Below are positions 1 to 9,179 of a DNA stretch of 64,000 nucleotides, one piece after another (the first letter of the stretch is position 1; each line of letters starts with the position of its first letter). The stretch lies in contig JAAZEM010000188.1 of the NCBI GenBank assembly GCA_012512265.1, positions 36,822 through 100,821 of the forward strand, given 5' to 3'. Under the pieces are notes generated by a model, which saw nothing but the letters and a program-made list of their open reading frames with translations, was not told the DNA's origin and did not search any database. Made by a program: the position numbers and the translations under genes. The stretch comes from Armatimonadota bacterium. GTDB taxonomy: Bacteria; Armatimonadota; JAAZEB01.

Positions 1-248
1 ACTCCAGCGCGGCAATTGCTCTCTCTTTCGGCTTCATCGCTTTCTCGCTCTCCACGCGCCCCACGGCGCTGGCGGCTCCTCGATACCGTGCATGGATGCC
101 CGCCCATACTCTGGCTCGAGCCTCTTCACGCTGCCAATGGAATAGGCCCTGCCTAGAAGTTCAGGATAGAGCGCGGAGATCCTGGGAGTCTGCGCTTCCC
201 GCGTCGCAGCGGGAAGGGGTGGCGCGGCCCGGGGCGAATCCCTCCGAT

Positions 249-2306
249 ATGACACTCACCACGCTCTCACCACGGCCGGGCTCGGTGGCCTTCGGCCGAT
301 GTACCGTCGAATGGACCGGAGAGGAGCTGGCGCTCGCCAACACCCGGATCGAGCGGCGATGGCGGGTGGCCAATGGGCTCCTCTATCCGCTCTCCCTGAA
401 GGATCGGGCTTCCGGTCGGGAATGGCTGGCGCGCCCTGCGGAGCAGCCGGCGCCTTGCCCGGAGGTGCCGCTCCCGGAGGAGCCGCGCGCGATCCGCGTG
501 ATGGCCGGCCATGGCGTCTTTGGCCCGACCGAGGCGCCCGCGCTCCGGGTGGAGGTCGTCTCCACCGGCCCCACGCTTGCGTTATGCACCTGCCTCCAGC
601 TGTTCGACGACGCGCCCGGCATCCAGGTCCAGCTCCACGCGGAACCGGTCGAGGCTCCCGCCGGAGAGGCGCGCTCTGGCACCGCCTCGGGCGAGGATGC
701 GGCACCGACAGGGATCGAGGGCCCGGCACACGAGGCGGGCACGCCCGCCGGTCCGGTGGATCTCCTGGAACAACTCGCGCTCTCGCCGGCGCACTTGCGC
801 CTCACTCAGGTGACGCTTCTGGATCAGACCGATATCCGAAACGAGCTCCTCTTCGAGAGTGAGTGGCTGCTCCACCCGAACGAGCTCCGGCTGGAGCTGA
901 GCGGGAATCTCTTCGCCATCGAGGAGCTTTTCTCGGGCGATGGCCTGCTCTTCTTGAAGCAGGCTCCTCTGCCACATGCCCGTCCAGTGCAAGCGGGGCC
1001 CGATCTGCGCGTCAACGGTGCCAGCCGCGTCTTCCACTTCCTCGGGCACGGGGCCGGATCCGGTGGCGGCCAGGGCTATCCCTACGTCATCCTGGTCTAT
1101 CGGGGTGGTGCCTCCGGGCGGACGGAGGCGCTGCAGGCCTATCAACGCCAGATCCGCGCCTTCAACCCCGCGCGCGATGGTCTGCTGCTGAGCAACACCT
1201 GGGGCGACCGCTCGCAAGACTCGCGCGTCTGCGAGGAGTTCATGCGCCAGGAAGTGAACGCGGCGGCATCTCTCGGCGTGGATGTCATTCAGATCGATGA
1301 TGGCTGGCAAAAGGGCCGGACGTCCAACTCCGCGCAGGCGGGTGGGGTGTGGGGTGGCTTCTGGGCGGCAGACCCGGAGTTTTGGGCGCCGCACGCAGAG
1401 CGCTTCCCGAACGGCCTGGAGCCGATCATCGCCGAGGCCCGGGAACGGGGGATGCAGTTCGGGCTCTGGTACGCGCCGGATCCCGCGGATGACTACGCCA
1501 ACTGGGAGCGGGATGCCGCGCGCGTTCTGGAGCTGCACCGGGCGCATGGGATACGCACCTTCAAGATTGACGGCGTGAGGATGGAGAGTAAGGCCGCGGA
1601 GACCAACCTGCGCCGCTTCTTCGACCGCGTGCTGGAGGAGACGCGTGGCGAAGTGGTCTTTGACCTGGATGTCACCGCCGCGGTCCGGCCTGGCTACTGG
1701 GGGATGATGCACGTGGGGCCGCTCTTCATCGAGAATCGCTACACGGAGTGGCGTCGCTACTGGCCCCACCAGACGCTGCGCAACCTCTGGAAGCTGGCGC
1801 GCTATGTGGACCCGCTGCGCCTGCGCATGGAGTTCCTCAACCACACGCGGAACACGCATCTCTATGGAGATGACCCGCTGGCGCCTGCGTCGTACTCGCC
1901 CGCATATCTCTTCGCCATCACCCTCTTCGCGAACCCGCTCGGGTGGTTCGAGGTCTCCAACCTGCCGGCGGCCTATGTTGAAGAGGTGGCGGAGCTGGTG
2001 AAGGTGTGGAAGGCGCATCGCGAGCGCCTCTTCCAGGGGTATATCCATCCGATCGGCGAGACCCCCGATGGCACGTCGTGGACCGGCTTCCTCTCCGTGG
2101 GCGAGGACAGGCATGAGGGCTACCTGATCCTCTTCCGCGAGGTGAACGACCGTCCGAGCTACTCGCTCGCGTTGCCGATGCTCCAGGCCGGAGAGTATGC
2201 CGTCGAGTGCCTGGCGGGGCAGGGGAGTGCTGTCGTCCATGCTGGCCGGGTGGAGGCAGAGATTCCGAACGCGCGGGGCTTTCTCTTCGCGCGGCTGTAC
2301 CAGTAG
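249..2306 (+). CDS. GH36/alpha-galactosidase-like glycoside hydrolase
   Basis: VIQIDDGWQ, GLWYAPDPADDYANW and FKIDGVRMES resemble GH36/clan-D catalytic barrel motifs. Start placed at ATG 249 (MTLTTLSPRPG) inside ORF 96..2306. Confidence 0.75.
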   Translation: MTLTTLSPRPGSVAFGRCTVEWTGEELALANTRIERRWRVANGLLYPLSLKDRASGREWLARPAEQPAPCPEVPLPEEPRAIRVMAGHGVFGPTEAPALRVEVVSTGPTLALCTCLQLFDDAPGIQVQLHAEPVEAPAGEARSGTASGEDAAPTGIEGPAHEAGTPAGPVDLLEQLALSPAHLRLTQVTLLDQTDIRNELLFESEWLLHPNELRLELSGNLFAIEELFSGDGLLFLKQAPLPHARPVQAGPDLRVNGASRVFHFLGHGAGSGGGQGYPYVILVYRGGASGRTEALQAYQRQIRAFNPARDGLLLSNTWGDRSQDSRVCEEFMRQEVNAAASLGVDVIQIDDGWQKGRTSNSAQAGGVWGGFWAADPEFWAPHAERFPNGLEPIIAEARERGMQFGLWYAPDPADDYANWERDAARVLELHRAHGIRTFKIDGVRMESKAAETNLRRFFDRVLEETRGEVVFDLDVTAAVRPGYWGMMHVGPLFIENRYTEWRRYWPHQTLRNLWKLARYVDPLRLRMEFLNHTRNTHLYGDDPLAPASYSPAYLFAITLFANPLGWFEVSNLPAAYVEEVAELVKVWKAHRERLFQGYIHPIGETPDGTSWTGFLSVGEDRHEGYLILFREVNDRPSYSLALPMLQAGEYAVECLAGQGSAVVHAGRVEAEIPNARGFLFARLYQ

Positions 2307-2387
2307 CGGTGGAAAGACAGCCCCGACCGGGCGAACGCGGAATCCCGGGTGCCGGGGAGTATCCGGGCATGGGAGCCGTGAGAGAGG

Positions 2388-4349
2388 ATGGGACGGATGT
2401 TTCGCGCCAGGTTACCACTTTACCAGGTGTTCTGCCTGGGTCTGATGGTGATGCTTTGGTCCCCGCGGGTATGGGCCGGACAGGCGCAGCCGGACAAAAT
2501 CGCGCTTTCAGAGAGCTTCGAGGGCGAGCTCCCAGACTTCCACACGTACCAGGCCACTTACGCCGCGGATGAGATGCGCGCGCGCACCGGCAAGCGCTCC
2601 TTGCGGGTGATGCCTACGGGCGGATCTGGCGGCGCCTACTTCAAGCTCCAGGGCCTGATTGATCCCACCCGCGACTATGAGTTCTCGGTGTGGGTCCACG
2701 CGGAGAGCGCGCACGCCGCGAGCCTCTACATCTCGGCGAGCGACGGCAAAACCCGGCACACCAAGGGCCGGGCCCGGCGAGAAGCGAAGCAGGGCGACTG
2801 GGTGAGGCTGGTCGGCCATGTGCGCGCGAAGGAGTGGCGCGAGACCGACCAGGAGATCATGCTCGCGATGACCGGGAGCCAGGAGATCTGGGTCGATGAC
2901 GTCACCCTCCTGGCGACCACGGTGCCGGACCCGCCGTCACAGGTCTACCCGGAAGTCGAGCGGCGGCTGCGGGCGGAGGCCGACAAGCGTCCCATCCGGC
3001 TGGCTCGTGGCAAGCGAATTGTGGCGCGTGCATCGAACGGGGCGTTCGCGTCCGATTCCGCGGTGATGGAGGCGCGCGCGGTTCAATCCGACACGCTGCA
3101 GATCACGCCGAATGGCCTTCTCACCTTCGCGATTGACGCGGACGAGCCGCTCTACGTCACCGGGTCGCTCCTTCTCACACCAGATAGCGATCTCCGCCCC
3201 GGCTTGCGAGTCACGGTGCTCTGCAACACCACGGTGGTTGCCGCGCCGATGGTCGAGGCCGAGGCATGGGAGGGAGTCGGGAATCCGCTCACCGGGCCGG
3301 CGCCGGAGATCACCGGCACGCGGCCTCCCGACCGCGTGCCCCTGGTGGAGTGGCGGCTTCCCAAGGGGAGAAGCTACCTCACTCTGGCCGGACCGCACTT
3401 CCGGCCCGGGGGCACCTTCCGCGAGCTGGAGCTGCGCGCGCTAGAGCGGAAAGCGGACGCGCCCTCCTACCAGTTCGCGCTGTTCTCGGACACGCACCTG
3501 TCGACGGCGAGCCCCGGCGAGTGGATGAACGTCAAGATGGGGAATGCGACGGCCCCTGAGCTCGCCACCACCCTCCAATCGCTCGCGAAGGAGGGGATCG
3601 ACTTCGCGGTCCTGGCCGGCGACATGACGGACCGGGGCACGCGCGAGGATGTTCAGGTGCTCGCTGGCGTCCTCGAAAAAGCACCCTTGCCGGTGGCCGG
3701 CTGCATCGGCAACCACGACGCCTACCACTCCTCTTCGCGCCCGGATCTGCTGGAGCTCTGCGGGCGGCTCTTCCCGGGCGGCAGAACCGACTACGTGATC
3801 CAGAAGCCGCCCCTGCGCTTCATCGTTCTGGATGCCTCGTACTGGCGAACGCCGGAAGGCGACTTCGTGGATCGCTACGATGCGAAAAACGCGCGCGGCA
3901 TCGGCCTGCGCCCCGCTCAGGTCGAGTGGCTGCGGAAGACGCTGACCGAGGATACGCGCACGCCCACCGTGGTGATCTGGCATTACGCGTTCACCAACCG
4001 GCGCGGGAACTCGTCGTGCGGCTACAAGTTGCCCGGCGCGATCTGCCTGAGCAGCCAGGATGTGCTTGGAATCCTCGAAGCTGCTCCCAACGTGGTCGCC
4101 ACGCTCTGTGGGCACGCGCACTGGAACGAGGTCAACCGCGTCGGGCGGGTCACCCATCTCCAGAACCCCTCTTTTGCCGAATGGCCGAACGCGTTCCGCG
4201 TGGTCCGCGTTTACCCGGATCGATTGGAGTGGGAGGTGCGGCAGCCGGGCAATCGCGGCTTCATTCGCGAGTCGTTCCTGGCGCATAAGGCGCTCTCGTG
4301 GATGCTCTCGACCGGCGAGGGCGACCTGGCCGGAGAAGTGCGCTTCTGA
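2388..4349 (+). CDS. Secreted calcineurin-like metallophosphoesterase with N-terminal carbohydrate-binding-like domain
   Basis: Signal-peptide-like N-terminus; FSDTHL, LAGDMTDRG, GCIGNHD, WHYAF, CGHAHW metallophosphatase motifs. Confidence 0.8.
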   Translation: MGRMFRARLPLYQVFCLGLMVMLWSPRVWAGQAQPDKIALSESFEGELPDFHTYQATYAADEMRARTGKRSLRVMPTGGSGGAYFKLQGLIDPTRDYEFSVWVHAESAHAASLYISASDGKTRHTKGRARREAKQGDWVRLVGHVRAKEWRETDQEIMLAMTGSQEIWVDDVTLLATTVPDPPSQVYPEVERRLRAEADKRPIRLARGKRIVARASNGAFASDSAVMEARAVQSDTLQITPNGLLTFAIDADEPLYVTGSLLLTPDSDLRPGLRVTVLCNTTVVAAPMVEAEAWEGVGNPLTGPAPEITGTRPPDRVPLVEWRLPKGRSYLTLAGPHFRPGGTFRELELRALERKADAPSYQFALFSDTHLSTASPGEWMNVKMGNATAPELATTLQSLAKEGIDFAVLAGDMTDRGTREDVQVLAGVLEKAPLPVAGCIGNHDAYHSSSRPDLLELCGRLFPGGRTDYVIQKPPLRFIVLDASYWRTPEGDFVDRYDAKNARGIGLRPAQVEWLRKTLTEDTRTPTVVIWHYAFTNRRGNSSCGYKLPGAICLSSQDVLGILEAAPNVVATLCGHAHWNEVNRVGRVTHLQNPSFAEWPNAFRVVRVYPDRLEWEVRQPGNRGFIRESFLAHKALSWMLSTGEGDLAGEVRF

Positions 4350-4400
4350 ACCACGGGCTGTGTGCGGATGGCAGCCACGTGCTTAGCGCGTGAAACTTCC

Positions 4401-4429
4401 TTGACACCAAAGGGGTCTTAGGGTATAGT
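4401..4429 (+). promoter_or_regulatory. Sigma70-type promoter TTGACA-17 nt-TATAGT
   Basis: TTGACA (4401-4406), 17 nt spacer, TATAGT (4424-4429). Confidence 0.75.
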
Positions 4430-4435
4430 AGATTT

Positions 4436-4621
4436 CATGGAGTGGGCGCCGGCCCGCGAGGCTGCAAGGCAGATCGGCCGGGCCGCCCCAAGGCGATGAA
4501 CGCGGATGGATGGGAGGCTGTGAGGCGAGAGCGCTTGCGGAGGCCGCAGGAGGACTTCTTTCCCTCACATGCTGTCCCGATCCAGTGAGGGAGCTCTGGG
4601 TTAGACCGGGCTCCCTTTTTT
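4436..4621 (+). ncRNA. Putative ~185 nt structured RNA (standalone ncRNA or attenuated leader)
   Basis: Starts just after a near-consensus promoter, ends at a GC hairpin (GGGAGC...GCTCCC) followed by T6, contains several stable stems, no convincing ORF. Confidence 0.55.
4590..4621 (+). terminator. Intrinsic terminator
   Basis: GGGAGCTCTGGGTTAGACCGGGCTCCC followed by TTTTTT. Confidence 0.8.
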
Positions 4622-4780
4622 GTCGGTTGGGAGAGAGCCTTCCAGGAAGGTTCTGAGCGCCCTGCCGGCTCATTCTCAGTGAACTGACAGAGCGCGAGCA
4701 GGCGTAGGATGAGGCATCCGGTGGGAGGATTCCTGCAATCCGTGCCGGGTGCGGCATCTCGTGACGGGAAGGAGACGAGG

Positions 4781-5275
4781 ATGGAACTGAGACGCTTGAC
4801 TTTGGCGGAGCTGTCGCAGTATCTGGAGGGCCGAACCCCGGGCCTGCAAGACCTCGAACCGGCGGATCGCGACTCGGTAGTGCGCATGGCGCGCCGGCTC
4901 GCCGAGCAAGGCATCGCATCCCGCTTTATCCTTTCGGCTGTCCGTGACACCGTCGACCTGATGCGCGCCCCCGAGGTGCCGCCCGATCTGGAGCGGCCCG
5001 CCTCTGTGGAACTCCCTCCGGCCGACGACCGGCAGCAGGCTGCGCGCCGGTTGAAGAGCTATACCCAGGCCACCCTCCGCGAGGCCCGCGCCGCCCGGCG
5101 CAGCAACGAGATCCGCCACATGCGCGGCGTGCTCCGGGGCATCGACCGCGGTCACCTGCGCGAGACGCTCGGTGACGAGGGTGAGAGCCTCTGCCGCGAG
5201 ATCGACACGGTTCTATCGCGTCTGTCCCTCCCTGTGCGTCGCGGCCGGCCGCGCTCCCAACGGATCGCGGCGTAA
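4781..5275 (+). CDS. Hypothetical protein, mostly helical
   Basis: MELRRLTLAELSQYLEGR... preceded by an AAGGAG-type RBS; family not recognised. Confidence 0.6.
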   Translation: MELRRLTLAELSQYLEGRTPGLQDLEPADRDSVVRMARRLAEQGIASRFILSAVRDTVDLMRAPEVPPDLERPASVELPPADDRQQAARRLKSYTQATLREARAARRSNEIRHMRGVLRGIDRGHLRETLGDEGESLCREIDTVLSRLSLPVRRGRPRSQRIAA

Positions 5276-5303
5276 GCCGTTCTGAACGCTTTTCAGAAAC
5301 CTC

Positions 5304-5338
5304 GGTCAGGTGGCTCGGGCTGATCGAGCCACCTGACC
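5304..5338. terminator. Perfect 14-bp stem hairpin, no U-tract
   Basis: GGTCAGGTGGCTCG / loop GGCTGAT / CGAGCCACCTGACC, 29 nt after the preceding stop codon. Confidence 0.5.
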
Positions 5339-5611
5339 GGGTCTAGCGACGCCCTGGCCGTGGGGAGATCCGCCTCAGACGCCTGGCTTGCTCGGGCCAA
5401 TGCCCGGATTCCCCGCAGCGGAGATCGGGAGCAACGCTGCCCTCTCGCGCGGGCAGCGAAGGTGTCCTCTTCAAGCGCTTCGCACGAACTCAAAGCAGGT
5501 GCCTCGGCATCGGGAGCCGAACTCTACTCCGGTGGGATTGTGTTGGCGTGCCTGGCACACCTGCTCGGTGGTGGGCGGCGCGCGATTTTGTAAGATTCAG
5601 GGGAGATTGCC

Positions 5612-8194
5612 GTGAGCGATAGGCTGAAGGAGTATCGAGAGAACCCAACGGCGACGCCGTCTACGATGTTGGCATGGCCGCTGTATGGAGCGGGCCTGGA
5701 GAACCTGGGCGACGAGGGGAAGCCGGTCGAGATGCGCGTGCCGCAGCCGGGGCCCGATGAGCTGCTGGTGCGCGTGGATGCCGCCGGCCTCTGCTTCAGC
5801 GATATCAAGGTTCTGACGCAGGGGAACCAACACCCGCGCATCCTGGGGCGCGACATGGAGCGCGAACCGGTCATCCTCGGGCACGAAGCCTCGGTGACGG
5901 TGGTGGCCGTCGGCGAGAACCGCCGCGGGCAGTTCAAGCCGGGCGACCGCTTCATCGTTCAGGCGGATGTCTACTACAAGGGCAAGAATGTGGCCTACGG
6001 CTACCAGCTTCCGGGCGCCCTCGAGCAGTTTGGCGTCATCCCCAAGGAGATGATCGATGGCGATGAGGGCTGCTATCTGCTGCCCGTGAAGCCGGAAACA
6101 GGCTATGCCGAGGCGGCGCTCTCCGAGCCGTGGGCGTGCGTGGTCGCTAGCTACCGCGCGTCGCACCGGTCAACCCTCCTCAACGGCGGTGCGCTCTGGG
6201 TGGTCGGTGGACCCGCCGCAGCCAGCGTGCCCGCCTCGCTGCATGTCAGCCGTGGCCTGGATGCAGACTCGCATCCGCGCGTCGTCATCCTCACCGATGT
6301 CCCGGCGGCGATTGCCGACCGCCTCGAAGCGCAGGCCAAGGCGGCGGGTGCGACGGTCGTGCGCACCGGGGCGCTTGCCTCGCTGGACCTGGAGGCACTG
6401 AAGGCGGATCAGACCGGTGGCGCGGGGTTCGATGACATTGTGGCCCTTGGCGCGGATGCACCGATGGTCGCGCAGCTGGATACCATGCTGGGCAAGCACG
6501 GCATCCTCAACCTGGTGGGGGCTGCTGACGGCGACGCCTACGTCGAAGTGGATGTCGGTCGCATCCATTATGATTTCCTGGTGCATTTGGGCACCCGCAG
6601 TGATGACATTGCCGAGGCCTACACGCGCTCGCGTTCCTCGGACCTCATGCCGGGCGGCCGCGCCTGGATCTGTGGCGCGGGCGGCCCGATGGGCCAGATG
6701 CATGCCCAGCGCGCCGCCGAGAAGCCGGACGGCCCGAGCCTGGTCGTCGTGACCGATATTGATGGCGAGCGTCTAAATGTCGTGCTGGAGCGTTTCGGCC
6801 CGCTGGCCGAGGCGCGCGGCGCAAAGATGGTTGCCCTCAACCCCAAGGAGATGACGCCCGAGGCGTTCGACCAGGCACTGCGCGAAGTGACGGGCGGCCA
6901 GGGATTCACCGATGTCGCGGTGATGGTGCCGGTTCCGGCAGTGATCAGCCACTGCGCCACGCACCTGAGCGAGAGGGGCCTCCTCAACATCTTCGCCGGC
7001 GTTCCCAAGGGGACGATGGCGCGCGTGCCAGTGCTCGACGCGGTGCGCAAGGACGTGCGCTTTATCGGCACCAGCGGCTCGCGGATCGAGGATCTGAAGA
7101 GCACGCTCGGCGCGACCGAGGAAGGCACGCTCAGCCCCAACCGCTCGGTAGCTGCCATTGGCGGCATCGAGGCAGCGCATGACGGCTTGGCCGCGGTCAA
7201 GGCAGCGCGCTTCCCGGGCAAGATCGTCATCTTCCCGCAGATCCGGAACCTGCCGCTCACGCCGCTTCCGGAACTGAAGGATCGCCTCCCCGAAGTGGCC
7301 GCGAAGCTGAGCCCCGCGGGCGAGTGGACGCGCGAGGCGGAAGCGGCGCTCTTCGAGAAGATGCTCGGTCCAGCGCCTACGCCGAGAGGGCCGAAGTCGC
7401 GCCCCTTTCGTCGATTAGAAGGCCGGACGGCGATGGTGACGGGCGCCGCGCAGGGCCTGGGCGAGGCACTGGCCTCGCGCCTTGCCGCTGAGGGATGCCA
7501 TGTCGCCATTGCCGATATCAACGAGGCGAAAGCGGAAGAGACTGCGGCGCGCATCCGCAAGGAGTACGGCGTCCAGGCCCTCGCCTTCGGCATGGATGTG
7601 ACGGACGATGCCCAGGTTGGCCAGGTGGTCGACCAGGTCGTGGCCGCCTTCGGCGGGCTCGATATCATGGTCTGCAACGCGGGCATTCTGATCGCGGGCG
7701 ATGCTGTGGAGTTTGACGCTGAGAAATGGCGCAAAGTGATCGATGTCAACCTCATCGGTTACTTCATCACGGCGCGGCATGCCGCGCGCGTCATGCAAGA
7801 GCAGCGCCGGGGGAGCATCATCCAGATCAACTCGAAGTCGGGCAAGAAGGGGAGCTTCAAGAACTCGGCCTATGCGGCCAGCAAGTTCGGCGGCATTGGC
7901 GTCACCCAGAGCCTGGCGCTTGAGCTGGCGCCGTTCAACGTGCGCGTCAACTCCGTGTGCCCCGGGAACCTCCTCGACTCGCCCCTGTGGGTGAACAGCC
8001 TCTACGAGCAGTATGCGAAGCGCTGGAACCTCACCGTCGAGGAAGTGCGCCGCAAGTACGAGGAGCAGGTGCCCCTCGGGCGCGGGTGCGCGTATGAGGA
8101 CGTGGCGAACGTGGTCGTCTTCCTGGCCTCGGACGAGTCATCGTACATGACTGGTCAAGCGATCAACGTCACCGGCGGGCAGGAGATGAGGTAG
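5612..8194 (+). CDS. Fusion: MDR (L-sorbose-1-phosphate reductase-like) + SDR (sorbitol-6-phosphate 2-dehydrogenase-like)
   Basis: GTG start with upstream GGGGAGA. N-terminal GroES-like ADH domain (GPDELLVRVDAAGLCFSDIK, GHEA) and ICGAGGPMGQMH; C-terminal TGAAQGLG, IIQINSKSGK, FGGIGVTQSLALEL, PGNLLDSPLW, TGQAINVTGGQEM, resembling SrlD. Confidence 0.8.
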   Translation: MSDRLKEYRENPTATPSTMLAWPLYGAGLENLGDEGKPVEMRVPQPGPDELLVRVDAAGLCFSDIKVLTQGNQHPRILGRDMEREPVILGHEASVTVVAVGENRRGQFKPGDRFIVQADVYYKGKNVAYGYQLPGALEQFGVIPKEMIDGDEGCYLLPVKPETGYAEAALSEPWACVVASYRASHRSTLLNGGALWVVGGPAAASVPASLHVSRGLDADSHPRVVILTDVPAAIADRLEAQAKAAGATVVRTGALASLDLEALKADQTGGAGFDDIVALGADAPMVAQLDTMLGKHGILNLVGAADGDAYVEVDVGRIHYDFLVHLGTRSDDIAEAYTRSRSSDLMPGGRAWICGAGGPMGQMHAQRAAEKPDGPSLVVVTDIDGERLNVVLERFGPLAEARGAKMVALNPKEMTPEAFDQALREVTGGQGFTDVAVMVPVPAVISHCATHLSERGLLNIFAGVPKGTMARVPVLDAVRKDVRFIGTSGSRIEDLKSTLGATEEGTLSPNRSVAAIGGIEAAHDGLAAVKAARFPGKIVIFPQIRNLPLTPLPELKDRLPEVAAKLSPAGEWTREAEAALFEKMLGPAPTPRGPKSRPFRRLEGRTAMVTGAAQGLGEALASRLAAEGCHVAIADINEAKAEETAARIRKEYGVQALAFGMDVTDDAQVGQVVDQVVAAFGGLDIMVCNAGILIAGDAVEFDAEKWRKVIDVNLIGYFITARHAARVMQEQRRGSIIQINSKSGKKGSFKNSAYAASKFGGIGVTQSLALELAPFNVRVNSVCPGNLLDSPLWVNSLYEQYAKRWNLTVEEVRRKYEEQVPLGRGCAYEDVANVVVFLASDESSYMTGQAINVTGGQEMR

Positions 8195-8256
8195 CCCTCG
8201 GGGTGTGGGAATCCCGCATGCCGGAGGCGTCGCAGGCGTTTCGCCTGGCGGAGTAT

Positions 8257-8292
8257 GGGTGCCGGATGGCGCGAAGCGCCATTCCGGCACCC
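8257..8292. terminator. GC-rich hairpin, GAA loop, 16-bp stem with one bulge
   Basis: GGGTGCCGGATGGCGC-GAA-GCGCCATTCCGGCACCC after the fusion CDS. Confidence 0.55.
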
Positions 8293-8369
8293 GGTGTGTT
8301 GGTTAACCGGCGGCTTCCTGGCGGCCGCGACGACGCAGAGCGGATGGTGCCGCCGGAGATGGTGAGAAG

Positions 8370-9089
8370 ATGGAGTTAGAGGGGAAGAGCGCCCTCGTTA
8401 CCGGTGGAGGGCGAGGAATCGGACGGGCGACCGCGCTGGCGCTCGCCCGCCAGGGGTGTGCCGTCGCCGTCTGCGCGCGCACCCGGGAAGAAGTGGAAGA
8501 GACTGCCCGGCAGGTTCGCGGGGCCGGGGGAAAGGCGCTGGCGTTCACCGCGGACGTCTCGCTGGAAGCCGATGCGGAGCGTGTGGTCGCCGAGACGATT
8601 TCGCAGTTCGGCGGCCTCGACATCCTGATCAACAACGCGGGCGTCTTCGTGCTCGCCTCCGTGCTCGAAACCCCGGTGGAGGAGTGGGACCGCCTGATGG
8701 CGGTAAACGCGCGCGGCGCTTTCCTCTTCTCCCGTGCGGCGCTGCGGCACATGCGCGAGCGGCGCGCCGGCGCGATCATCAACATCTCTTCTACCGCGGG
8801 GAAGCGCGCCTACCCGGAGCAAAGCGCCTATGTCGCCTCGAAGCACGCCCTTCTCGGCTTCACGAAGGCGCTGGCGCTCGAAGCCCAGCCCTACGGGATC
8901 CGGGTGCACGCCGTCTGCCCCGGCGTGGTCGCCACTCAAATGTCGGCGGTAACCCACGCCGACCGCCCCGACCGCATGGAGCCAGAGGATGTAGCCCAGG
9001 CGGTCGTCTATCTCCTGTCGCTCTCGCCCCAGGCGGCGGTCGACGAACTCGTGCTCCGGCGCAACGGCGCGGTGCCCTGGTCGTCGTAG
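8370..9089 (+). CDS. Short-chain dehydrogenase/reductase
   Basis: VTGGGRGIGRA, INNAG, INISSTAGKRAYPEQSAYVASKHA: SDR motifs including YxxxK. Confidence 0.9.
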   Translation: MELEGKSALVTGGGRGIGRATALALARQGCAVAVCARTREEVEETARQVRGAGGKALAFTADVSLEADAERVVAETISQFGGLDILINNAGVFVLASVLETPVEEWDRLMAVNARGAFLFSRAALRHMRERRAGAIINISSTAGKRAYPEQSAYVASKHALLGFTKALALEAQPYGIRVHAVCPGVVATQMSAVTHADRPDRMEPEDVAQAVVYLLSLSPQAAVDELVLRRNGAVPWSS

Positions 9090-9179
9090 GTCGAAAAGAA
9101 CGCCAGCCTCCAACGCGGTATCTGGATGCAGGGGAGTGGGGAGCGGAGCGCGAAGCTTGAAGGCGAAGAGTCCCTTCGG

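Noticed and set aside
582-2240. Long minus-strand ORF (552 aa) opposite the GH36-like gene
   Set aside because: Shadow ORF typical of high-GC codon phase; low-complexity Arg/Val/Leu composition and no domain motifs, whereas the plus strand has clear catalytic motifs.
4436-4621. SRP RNA, tmRNA, RNase P or a SAM/TPP/cobalamin/c-di-GMP riboswitch at 4436-4621
   Set aside because: The conserved core sequences I know for these families were not seen; a divergent 6S RNA cannot be excluded without a covariance search.
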